Assembly: GCA_008508345.1 (NCBI GenBank) | Contig: QNGE01001251.1 | Span: forward strand, 42,179 to 106,178 | Reading direction: 5' to 3' | From: Paragonimus westermani | Taxonomy: Eukaryota; Platyhelminthes; Trematoda; Plagiorchiida; Troglotrematidae | DNA length: 64,000 nt | Part shown: positions 1-11,370 of the stretch, piece after piece | Position numbering within the stretch: position 1 is the stretch's first letter | How the letters are laid out: each line of letters opens with the position of its first letter | The notes under the pieces: generated by a model | The model's database searches: none | What the model was told of the DNA's origin: nothing | What the model saw: the letters and a program-made list of their open reading frames with translations, nothing else | Position numbers and translations under genes: made by a program

Positions 1-310
1 GTTGTTTGGCCGAGTTGTCTGTGAAGTGAGTGCATTTAATGACGCGGGGCAGTGAAAGCCGTAAGGAAGCTGTCTCGCTGATGACGCCTTACTCTCACTT
101 GCAGCTTGATTGTTTGTTTGCAAGGTGTAGGCACCTTGATGTTGAATGTTTGAATATGGACGTAGTCATTTTCAGCAGTTAGGTCCCTTCCCATCCCCTT
201 CTTTTTCCTTCTCTTCCTATGTAGGATTTGCTTTTTCTTCATGGTTGTGTGGCAGTTAAGCATTAGTGTGAACTACTGATGTATTGCTGTCTGTGATGAT
301 GATGATGATG
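1..310 (+). repeat. 5' flank of degenerate RTE-like element
   Basis: No coding frame is recognisable here. Parts of this stretch match 11120-11370 in order and spacing. Examples are the block around 110-135 (GTTTGTTTGCAAGGTGTAGG, against GTTTGCTTGCAAGCTGTAAA near 11196) and the block around 270-300 ahead of a TGA triplet run. It lies directly upstream of endonuclease-like text, so it is probably the 5' untranslated part of the same retroelement. The left limit is outside the window. Confidence 0.45.
294..310. repeat. (TGA)n microsatellite
   Basis: Five to six tandem TGA triplets at the border between the putative 5' flank and the endonuclease text of the left retroelement. Confidence 0.8.
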
Positions 311-2810
311 TTGCCTTGCTGAAACATGGCTTTATTACTCTAGTGCGGTGCTACAACTACATTCTTCGTCAACGGCTTCACTACGTGTGCGCTTTCTGAT
401 AACCCTGCAGCTCACACCACGGGTCAAGCCAGCGTTGGAATTGTCTTAAGCGCGTACGCTGAGAAGACATTGGTTAACTGTATATCTGTCAATAACCATC
501 TTCATATCGTCATACTCGAAGGTACGGTTAGAATTTTGAGAAGCACACATCACAAACGCTTTTTGTTTGATTCCACTTAATACGTTACCACGGACTGTAG
601 TTCAGACGCAGTCACATATTTTTGTCATCAGCTCACTAACCTTCTACACACTGCGCGGCGCACGAATATTGTAGCGGTGCCTGAATACTTGAACGCCAAA
701 GTGGGCAGATTAGACGCTCACGAGCGTGACTTGGATGGGCCCTATTCTTAAAATACTTGTCAAGCAGACAATTATGGGCATTTCTCTGCAGCTGCGCGCT
801 GATAGTCCGTTTTTGATAAGTGTTAATTTTCGACGTTCTAAACGTCAGTGCTATCGTCATTGGTGACCTCCATCGCTGAGTCAATCGTGGACCTAGATCG
901 ATCACCAGTAACGTGGCTGTTTCCAAGACTGTAAGTCAATCTGGATCCCGGTTATGCACTAGTATTTTTCAATTTTACCCTGTGATTTGATGGAGGTCAG
1001 TTCACTGCCGACCACAAATTGTCATATGTAGGCTATCAGGGACATAGGCGCGCTAAACATATCAGCGTGAGTCTATCTCTTGTCTAGGACTACACCCAAC
1101 AAACGACATTTAAGCAGATTGGGCACGTATGCAGTGTGCATCGTATAATTACGGTAACGCCTCGTTCAGCACTACTATTCGTTCGCCTGCCAATCGTCCA
1201 GTGTTTACGCGATCACTAGAAATTCATGAAGTTCGCCTGAATATTCCACCAAGCATCTCACAAATCTACTCGCTTAGAACAACGGAAGCAGCTGCAAGAG
1301 GATCGCGAGAGCTGGTGGATACTACGCGCTATCGAGGTCTAACGAGCCGCTGCTGCCGGGATCCTTCGAATGAGTGTATAACTCATTTGAATAACGGCCA
1401 GCAGGAAGCCGGGTATGAGCGATGCAGCCTGCGAAACCGATGATTAGCTTATTCCTAGCCTGCAATGACACTTAGGATGTTGGACTGAACACTTCCAACA
1501 GGAGTTAACTTGGGTGCTCAAGTTCGTGACTAAGCCATTTGGTTCCTTCTGTTCTCATTGGTCCACTGATGCTTCTCCACTCTCGGAGGGAGAAGTCTCA
1601 CTTGAGGTCAAGTTCCGGTTCAGATGAATTCATTCATACCCTCTTTGCAGGTTTGGGTTCAGTCATCGTCAAAGAGCTGGTGGTTTTGCTGTGGAAACTC
1701 TTGGCCCGTGAATCCGCCCAAATGACTAGGGTTTGGCTAACGCCATTCCAACTTTCAAGAAGGGCTCGTGCACTTAGTGTGCAAATCACAGAAGGATCAG
1801 CTTGATTCCTATTGCTTGGAAGTTGCTTGCAGCAACTATACTCCACATGATAAGCGAGACACGCGAACAGTATATCCATACAGAGAAATCCGGATCCCCC
1901 TCTGAATAGGGCTGCACTGATCACATTTTCACACTTCATTGAATGATTGATCTTCACGGTTCATATAGAAGGCCAACAATTGTGCTTTTGGACATCAGAG
2001 GGACTTTTGATTCAGTTGGCAGAGCCACACTCGGGCTGCTTTAAGGAAGGATGTGCTCGAGAAGTACATGAAAATCCTGAAAGCAGTTCACTACCATACC
2101 TCCGTCCACTTTAAATCTTATGGCAGCGTATCGCCCATCCTCAGTATCCCAAGTTTCCCTTGCACTTTCTAAGTGCAAGGTGCTGTTGCCGGATTGATGG
2201 GACTCCGCGCCTGCCCTCATCTTTGGTGCTGAGCCGTTGTAGGTAGTTGAGAGATTCATGTATCTTGAAAGCTGTATCAGCGCTGGTGGAGTGTCTGATG
2301 AGATCACAGATCGTGTCGCTAAGACATTTGTAGCATATGTCAACTTACGCCATCTGTGGCGTCGTCAGTCTCTCCGTGATAAGCCGAGTGTACAGTGCCA
2401 CTGTAAGAGCGGTCCTGTTGTACGGCTGTGAAACTTGGTTCATTCGGGCGGAGGATGTTCGTACATTGTCCGTTTTTGACGATCATTATCTCAGAAGTAC
2501 TTTCGGCGTGCGATGGGAACACTGTCAGCGGCGACGAAGTTCGTCGAAGTGTATTAGGAACGGATAGACTATCGACTTCTGGGTCTACTGATCTCGTCTC
2601 ACATCTTGCAATTGCCAGCTCGCCGTCTTCTACAGCATGTCATATTTGCTAGTGTTGGACCCCGCTGGGCCCGCCAACCTGATGGTCAGCGTATGACTTG
2701 AGCATGTATACACCCACGCGGAAGCAAGCTCGGACAGGTAATTCTCAGCTTTCTGTCTGTGGTCCGAAGCACAGTGAGCAGTGTTAGTTGAAAACGCTTT
2801 CATTTATGCG
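304..2810 (+). mobile_element. Degenerate RTE-like non-LTR retrotransposon (endonuclease + reverse transcriptase remnant)
   Basis: Conceptual translation, switching frames several times, gives ordered RTE-type text. Endonuclease pieces are GQASVGIVLS (about 423-452), TTDCSSDAV (about 587-613), NAKVGRLDAHERDL (about 694-735) and a SQSWT.IDH-like block (about 878-905). Reverse-transcriptase pieces follow: FKKGS (about 1755-1770), RISLIPIAWKLLAATIL (about 1790-1845), DHIFTL (1918-1935), palm motif A as LDIRGTFDSV (about 1985-2017), YLESCISAGG (about 2260-2290), NLRHLWRR (about 2341-2365) and LLYGCETW (about 2415-2438). The tail is recognisable to about 2810. Frameshifts and stops are frequent, so it is a dead copy. 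RTE-like elements normally encode an apurinic-like endonuclease and an RT that copy the element at a genomic nick. Family assignment rests on remembered motif order, not on a search. Confidence 0.85.
2155..2175 (+). pseudogene. Internal deletion in the RT remnant
   Basis: Text just downstream of palm motif A (ending about 2150) jumps directly to SKCKVLLPD (about 2168-2196). In intact relatives the motif B region (GxRQGC type) and the catalytic YADD region lie between these points, about 90-100 residues. They are absent, so the copy has lost its polymerase centre by deletion as well as by frameshifts. Confidence 0.65.
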
Positions 2811-2966
2811 GTGACTAGTAGAAGTCAACTCGTTTTGCAAATCTGTGTGTGCATTTGCGTAGTTTTTCCCCTCCGTCTACTTTTTCCCTTCTTTACCTTA
2901 CACAATGCCTTCTCTCATGTCGTATTGCGACACTTCTGTCACGTCATGTGATCATTCTATGGGAAG

Positions 2967-3017
2967 CATACATATATATGTATATATACATATATACATA
3001 CATGTATATATATATAT
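2967..3017. repeat. (TA)n/(CATA)n AT-rich microsatellite
   Basis: Alternating TA with CATA and TATG interruptions over about 50 bases. Confidence 0.9.
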
Positions 3018-3876
3018 GGTTGCGTAAAAGGTGAACACGGAATAATGGGTGTTTATTGTGACGCTTCAATTTCACACTGGGATCCGTTGTCAAACAAAAT
3101 GATGGAAACACTTTTGCACTGGTTGCCGGCTCATCAGTATGTTTGTTTGTCTGTCACTCGTCTTCGCTATATTTGTGATATCGTTTGGGTGTAGTGTGTC
3201 GAGGCCGTTCTATCTGTTGAAAACATTTTGAGAGAAGATCGACTCAAGGACTAGTCGTTCCTGCTTCCCCTTTTACGAATCCCATCACCTTGGTGTCCGC
3301 CAATTCAACCTCGTGACATCTGGTTGCGCTGTGTTGTCAAAGGTGTGATTTCTAATCCGCCGATTTCAGTGCTGAGTGATGCTCGTTTGAACGTGTTTTC
3401 AACGGGTTACCAGTTTCACCTAAGTAGGCTTGGTCACGGTCTTGACAGGGAGTTGACCATATTATACTCGCTTGCTCATGCACTTCAACTGTATCTTTGG
3501 TTTTACGAAGCTTATTTCGAAGGCTGTTTTTTGGCCCGTGAGAAATATATTTACATTTTTATATATAATGGTTTGTCTAATTGTAAGAATCGTGCAACAT
3601 TCGTAGTTGATCACCGCTACCGATAGTTCTTCCATACATCCCTTTTCGGAATGAAGTACTAGACTCGAGTCTCACTTTCCTTAGGTCCTATCACTAGCTA
3701 GGTCTACATGAACTTCGAAGCCGTGAACAAAGGTGAGGTATATTTAACTTGTGTCAACTAACTTCGCGATCACTCACTGGTGATAAAAGGCTATTTGGCA
3801 GTGTATCTAAAGTCGATGTGTTTGACCTAAATTCCACTCGTGGAGCCTGCTACTAGGGTTAATATGACAGCTACCG

Positions 3877-3894
3877 TCTATCTATCTATCTATC
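3877..3894. repeat. (TCTA)n microsatellite
   Basis: Four and a half tandem TCTA units. Confidence 0.85.
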
Positions 3895-6800
3895 GATCGG
3901 ATATCACGTGCAATCGGGTCTTCTGCGGGACACTTCGATCATGCCCACTGGCAGGTTACTAGGGTTGCCTAATAAAAATACGCGCTCTTGAGAATGGTAG
4001 AAATTGCTGGAGAGCTTTCTCAAGACCACCATTTGAGTTCGTTCTTTTCTCAAGAGTCGATTGAAAAATCTGTCTTAACATGCAAAATTCTATCAAAAAT
4101 GGAGAGTTTTCAATTTATTGTCACTTGTAGTTCATTATTAGTTTGATCAACTTACAGCATCCGTTTGGATTTGTAGTTGTGTCTGTGAATTTATTCCGTG
4201 TGCTTATTCCGATATGTCGTCTAGTATTAAGTGAAAAAGTCGATGACTTGTGCTTGGTAGCTTTGTTGACATTTCTGAATATGCTATTGCGAGCGCTGCG
4301 GTCTGATTGAATTCTGGGAACGGCGCGGTGGGGTTTTCCAATGCTTTTTCGCGTTGCTTTATCGGGCGAGGGCGTGTACTTTCGTAATCTAGGTAGATGT
4401 GAGCCTGTGTATAAAGTAATGTGCCACTTGTTTGCTTCCTGGTGTTATTCCTCCGGGTTTACACCGTACGCAGAATGTGGATGGATTTACAATTGGTGTG
4501 GCACAATCCACCTTTGATGACGCATGCACACCGGCGTCTTCGATTCAAGTTGATTTGATAAGCTGCCAGTCATGATGATACACTTGACTGACACTCGCAT
4601 TTAATGAGGCATGTGTCCCTGGGTACAGCGTTCTTCCAATGTGCATATGTAATGCAGTTGCGGGATAGAATATTCCTATTCCACATCATGATCGCATTTT
4701 CCACTTTAGAGTTCAGTTTGTGGCTGATATTCAGAGGTTGAGTTGTAATTTAATTGAGGTTTCTCTTCTGTTACAGCCAGTCCGGTCCCGTTACCACGTG
4801 ACCAGGACTGCTCTGCTAGCCTCACATTAAACATTACTGGTCACATGACGGCTCATTTAAATAAGTGATTTCGTCCTGTTTGGAAATTCCTTAGGCTGAT
4901 TTATTTAATGGAGTCATGACGTCGGTTCTTGTATGCATACTTTATACGACTGGGCTATCTCAAGACAACCCACAAGCTGTTATCTTTAACAATTTCGGTT
5001 TGCTGATCAAGTTTTGCCTGGTGCGAGTTCCTTTAGGTGTTGGTTTATATCATAACTTCAGAAGCCTCGGGCTGGGGTTCACCACTGATTAGCGCTAAGA
5101 AGAGCGTCACTTTAATTAGGTGCCGTTGTGGAACTACCACATAGTTTGCTTGAATGCATAAACTACATCCATACGGAGGACGACGTTCAATTTTAACAAT
5201 CAGATATACTGATTTTGCATTAGAAATTCAGCATCTTTAGCCATTCTTATGCAACGCATAAGTCTGGTTGTGAAAGCTGTTTGAACTTATTGTTTTGTGT
5301 AATTTGTATGTTTAGTTTGTTCTGTTTTCAAGAGTTATGACTCTTTTTCAGTTTTCATTGCAATGTTTTCGAAGTGTATTTCTTCATTGTATGGTTTTCT
5401 GTTGTATATGCTTTATATATACTCATGCCACTTTTTGTGTGTGGTAGTTACTTCTAAAAATTCTTCGTTATCCGTGCAGATTTAGGTGGTTCAACGTGTA
5501 CGATAGACATACGTCTTTCTCATGGTTTATTATAGTATGGACCTATGATATGAAGAAAAATTTAGGCCATGTAAACTTTTTTGTTCTCGTGCAAATTTAA
5601 TAGTTGCACTTGTTTACGCACGCGGTTTTCACAAAATAGCTTTTTGCCTACCTCATCATACATATTTCCACATACAAGGCTTCTGTATTTCCATTCTCCA
5701 TAGCCTGTTTTTCAACCAATGCATAAAAGAATGATGTGAAAGAACGCTTTGTCTAAATGATATTTAGAAAAAACTTGGTGGCTGTTTAAATAGTTCTCAT
5801 GATCACCCTGTTCACTGGTGTAATATTTAGTAATTCGGAATGTGCAAAGCAACTTCTTGTTTTTTTCTATGTTAACACTAGCTGTCTTGTTACAAATTCT
5901 ATTCCGAGTCCATTCATTTTACCAACTACACTCATGATGTATTACAGTGATTTATGATCGTTTGTTGTTCAACATAATTGTTTTTTTTTGACCATACTTA
6001 CCTGTCAATAAGAATAGCTGTTGACTTAATTGTGCTTTATAATGCTCATCCTCAAACCGACATTCCAGTGTCAGTTTCGTCCCTGTTTAGCAAAATGAAT
6101 GAGTTTCAGATAATTGGTGGCCAGTTCGATCCCCCTTTCGGACAACGTCCACCCGTTGAATGCAAACGAGGACGAAACCTGCTCCGGAGTGTGGCTCTGC
6201 AGGAAAGCATAAAGAAGCATTGGAGTAATAATTTCTGGTTCGTGCTCGCGACCAGTGCAAACTGACATTCTATGATGAACCGTATCTATCCTCATGTACT
6301 GAGTGGAAAGCAACCCACAGTTCAGCCACAAGTATTGACTTATGGGTCATAACATGTTTTAGTTGTATCGGCATTAATTGTCTGCTCTTCTCGTGGATTT
6401 TCTAGATCTAATTATGCATAAATGGAATACTTAATGATAAGCGTATTATCAACATTAAGTCTGAAGTTTACGGAGAATCCACGAAATATTTTGCGCCTAT
6501 TCAGTGAACACTTGATCACCTGGTGTACTGTATATCACACTTCCAGTCCATGTTGCCGATTTTTCGCTGATTTTATCACTCCCATTTACAAGGTTCCCAC
6601 TGTTAAGCACGTCTTCTCACTAACAGATGATTACGAATGTATACGTTTTCCTACGGATCTTTTTCCGTGTGTTTATAAACTTAGGATCGTTTTACCCACT
6701 TAGTTTAAACTGTCCAGTTTTAATACATCACTAGCCATTCCCACTCTCAAACTTTGTGGAAGCTTCAGTCTATATTAATACATTACTGCAGCCTCAACTA

Positions 6801-7889
6801 GTGTAGGCTTCAGACTGATTTTGTTCTAACGGAATCCTTCATCTCCCAACGGCCTTAACACTGAATTTGACATCTACCATGGTAGGAACTTCGTTTTCCT
6901 AATATTTACTTTGCTAATCGTCAGACCCATGTCCGCTACCCTGCTTAGTGGGCTTCTTTTGGATCTAGTTTGTTTTCACAAGGCAGGGGGTTGATTCTTC
7001 TCCTTAGTGAATGTTGTAGGTGCCACTTTTGATGCACACGTTCCGAACTGTCGATGATGCACCACAGCAAAATGAAGTGCGTTGGCCTACACGAACTTCC
7101 CATTGTCTTGTGTGTACCTCGTTGATCTAGCGTTGAGTTAATCTAAAGTTTTATGTTGGTCACGACGGTTTTGCCACAATTATCCTTTGATGTAACTTTA
7201 AACAAATATCCTCCCGCATTCAGTTACTGGCTAATTTTGTGAAGTCAATAAAGTGTGTGTTCTTTTCAACCTACTGCGTGATTTCATTTTGTACGCTCCT
7301 GCTCCTACCGGTATAGTTCCGCTTTGTCGATATGACAAATCGACAATTTTCCCCTCGGGCAGCAGTCCCTCTAGGGTAGAGTACTTTAACAATACTCTGG
7401 TTACTTACAGCCCAGTTAATTTCTTTCTCCGTAATCCATCTGCGCAGCTTTAGACTGGTCACCATTAATTTTCATTTCGTGTGGTATACGCGCAAGTCAC
7501 TCACATCACTTTGTCTTATCACGCGAACACATTGCGTGTGTCGACCATCGGGGCTCCTCTCTATTGGCAATCAGCTTTCGACGTTACAGTTGACACAAAT
7601 TGATAGTGCGGTTGCTTTAGTTTGACGGCTTTTATAGATGACTTTTGGTGCATGCAGAATGGGTCACTTGATCTCGTGCACATCCGCGTTTATATAGCTG
7701 ATCACAGGCTTACTACTTACGTGCATGCATCTGCGCGTGCAAACTTTTTCATTGGCGGATTTTTCAGTCTAAGCAACTATCATTAATGGGCAACTTTTAA
7801 TACCTATTCTATTTTGGCCACTATTCTCATCAGACATTTGATACTACCTAATTACTTGACAAATGCTATCCACAGCGGCAAATTGCTGT

Positions 7890-7907
7890 TCTCTCTCTCT
7901 CTCTCTC
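7890..7907. repeat. (CT)n microsatellite
   Basis: About nine CT dinucleotides. Confidence 0.9.
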
Positions 7908-10108
7908 AGTTTTTTATGAGTGAGCAGTGCGTGACAAATTATTGAACCCCGTTCAAAGTGAGTGGTTTTGCTTGCTGACTGAGTTTTGTCATGTTTACAC
8001 CACCTTACACAAAGTATCAATAAAGGTCAGCACATCGGAGATTGCTGTGATACCCGTGTATTTCCTTACAAACTTTATTCTGACATGACCTATAGAATGA
8101 TGCGTCTTTATGTTTGTATACATTTGGATAGTCACCCTATTGATCAACCATTACTGTCTGTTCGGAAAATGTGCATATGCGCATCGTGTGATATGTTGCT
8201 AGTTGACCAATTGACCATTCATGTACCCTTGCAGTGCAGATTCCGATCGTTCGAGCGACAATCATATGTTTGTACAACTTTTGACCGCAGCTAGATGCCT
8301 CTGATCCGCTTACTGGTGCGTTAATATATTAAACTAAACTATGTATTTAATGCAGATATCTCAGTTGCTTTGATTTTTCACAACAAATGAATCAAAATTC
8401 ATCGTTGGTAATGACATTATTATTTTTGCCACATAAAAGACTGCGGTCTAATCAGCTGGCCTTACGTCGAAATTGAACTGCAGTGCGTAGACTGGTTGTA
8501 GTTGGACTGTTGGTGGAGCGATGACAAACAAGGGAAGCATTGATCCACTTTTAGCTTTCCGATGAGTTGTGAGTGGTTTAGATTGTTACTAATGCGAGTT
8601 GAACAGGGAGTCAGTTTTCGTTTTGATTCTGGATAACGTCGTTTTCATGATTTTACACGTATCTCATTCCTCTCAGGTGGACTTCTAGCTGTAGGCATTT
8701 CGCTGTTGTGAGCAAACCAGCATGTGTATATCTGTTCTGCTCATCCATCCTTAATGATTCAAACTTGGTGCTTTTTGAGGTCATGTACTCGTTGTTCTCA
8801 TTGATCGTATATTCTTTCATCTCCGAAGTTGAAGTACACCGATGTGACCCTTACTAGTCCTAATTACCACGAACCCTTTTTGACTCTAATTGCAGACGAG
8901 ATTTTAATTTCAGTGGCTTAAATTATGCTTCGTATCACCAACTTGATACGGTAGAGGAAGGATGAATCTATTGATGGCATATAAAGGTGTTTACAGTTGT
9001 TTGCCTTATTGTTTTTGTGCTCTGCTCGGGTTATATGTATTTATGTATCAGTGAATGTATGTATCTTATTTCCGTCGGTCACTGTGGCAGGCTAATCCGA
9101 ATCGGATGCCGCCGACCATCTTACTCCCGTGATTAACATGTGTGTTAATACTTCCTGGAATTCATTTTAATATGCGTAACAGATGTGCTAACACCTACTG
9201 CAGCCAGTTTTACTGTTCTGTCATGTGACCTGAACTTGATGCTGTTGAGCTGGTCAAACTTTGATGGAAGCGTTTGTTGCAACCGGAGCTCCAACCAGTT
9301 ACCGCATGCATTGTAGATGGACGCCATCATTGAGCTGCGGCGAGCTTGTAGAACAGTTAGCCTAGTTGATAAAATGTGCATGCCAAACGATCCTGCATTT
9401 AATCGTCTAATTGCTTTTAGGTAGTCATTGCCGTTCACACTAAGCCGTTTTTTGTACAAGCTCGAAGCCCACCCTTCTCAAACACCAAGCTTTTACTCGT
9501 GACAGGTCACTAGACTTAATTCAGCAATGTATTCAGCTATATGTTCCACTCTAAGACGAAACCAAATCTGTAATTCAATGAGATGTTATTCGTGTGTATC
9601 ACGTCGTTCTTAATTAGTCGTGCGCAGTTTCATTTTCTCTGGCAGATGATTGTGGTAATAGGACCCGCAAATTTTTAATTAGTGCCCACCTCTTGTGCAC
9701 ACTTGTTATGGCCTCCTTCCCATACTGAGCGTATTGTCCTTGATACTTCAGCCACGTGTTCACGGAATCATTGCGTGCGTAACGAAATCATATTTTCGTA
9801 CCACATTGTCCGTTCTGTTTACAGTTACTCATAGTCTCTTTTCTGTAGTCTTGACAGTATGTTAGATGACTCATTCATTCTTCCGTACACTGATCTAGGA
9901 GTTTGTGGAACATAATTCTGCCAGATGTTGAAACTAGGTAACAACCATAGTGGGCACTATTTGTGTTCTGCAGTTTTTTTCAGGTTAACGACAACTACGC
10001 CACCAATCAACAAAACTGAAGCCTTGTCAAGCGTGAGCTGCCATTTCACACAAACAGATACATTTGTTTATTCAGTCAGGCAAACACTTGATAACTTACA
10101 CATGTTGG

Positions 10109-10130
10109 GTTGTGTGTGTGTGTGTGTGTT
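10109..10130. repeat. (GT)n microsatellite
   Basis: About ten TG dinucleotides followed by a T-rich run. Confidence 0.9.
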
Positions 10131-10829
10131 TATTTTTGATCTGTGTTACTTGTCTGCTGTTCCCTGGGTGCAAGTGGACCACGGTAACTTCGTTCAGTAC
10201 GCGGTCCGTCGTGACATATTTAGTGGCCCATGTTTTCCATCAAGTCTTGAGTGACATTACCTGGTTTTTATTCTACTCCTGGCGTTCAATGATTCTGCCA
10301 CAATGTTCAACCGACGTGTAGTCATTTGACCAAACATCTGACTAGCTGGAGAAACAGACACAAGGTAGCAAATAATGCAGAACGAGCAATCGATCAACTT
10401 GTTCTGCATTCAACTGTTGTCTACGCTACCCTGTTCGTTTGTACACTCCATGACTTCCATAGAGTATGGGAATTAATTGTCCTGTGTGCTTGCGCGTGTA
10501 TTTTTATCGTGTGATTTCTCGTTCCTCAATCGGCATTGGTAACGCGTTAACCAATTCCTCCATTGAAATAGTACACGCAGATGTTCCCTCAAACAACGAA
10601 CTGTAGACAGCATACCTCCCATTAGTTGGAACGTCAGATTTTTACCAAATTGCCTAGTTTGTTGTAATTGATGTTGAAAGTGCACAGTCAATCACATCTT
10701 ACCCGTGCGACTGTATTTCAGTAGATACACACGTTGCGTGTGAAACAATTTGCCCAGTGTACATTTTTTCATAACTGAAATCTTATGTAGATATAGGAGT
10801 TTGCCAGATAAACAACTGTGATTAAACCA

Positions 10830-11370
10830 CGATCTTTCAGTTACGAATCCGTTGGTCTGTTCTCCGCAGACTTACATGTTCGGACAGTGGTTTGAGGATA
10901 TCGTGTAATTGTTCGCCACTTGTAGCCGATGGAGCCTGCCAACGTAGGGTGCGACACTGACAACTGTTGTTGGATAGGAAATTGAGGACGTTTATCAATA
11001 GGCCAACCACTCTGAGTCGGGTTCGACTCTCGCATTGAGATTCTTAAGGGTCACAGCGTCGGCCCTTGGGGACGTTAGAAAAGGTAGTTGTCATTTAGGC
11101 TCAATAATGTATGTGCTGTTATGCGATTTATTGTTTGTTAAACAATGCAGTTAGTGCGGCGGGTCAGTGAAATTCGAGTACGTACACTTCGGATGTTTGC
11201 TTGCAAGCTGTAAACACCATTCCAAATGTTCAATTTCAGGCACGGCTTTTTTGAATCGATTCCCGTTCCTTTGAATTTTCTATGTTCGGTTATTCTTCAC
11301 ATGATAGCCTAGCAGTTGGGCATGGATTTTGACCATTGGTGTATTTCTGTCGGATATGATGAGGAAATGG
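10830..11370. repeat. Probable dispersed repeat related to the left-end retroelement flank
   Basis: Bases 11120-11370 align by eye with 1-310 of the window. A shared GG(C)GGGTCAGTGAAA-like block, a GTTTGCTTGCAAG block and a closing GT(A)TTGCTGTC/GTATTTCTGTC block occur in the same order. The endonuclease text that follows the first copy is not found here. The adjoining 10.83-11.10 kb holds a 64-codon antisense frame and a GGTTCGACTC string resembling a tRNA B box, but no convincing A box or cloverleaf. I read it as an old fragment of a dispersed element. Limits are approximate. Confidence 0.4.

Noticed and set aside
11010..11045. tRNA-like B box (GGTTCGACTC)
   Set aside because: No matching A box at proper distance and no acceptor or anticodon stems could be drawn.
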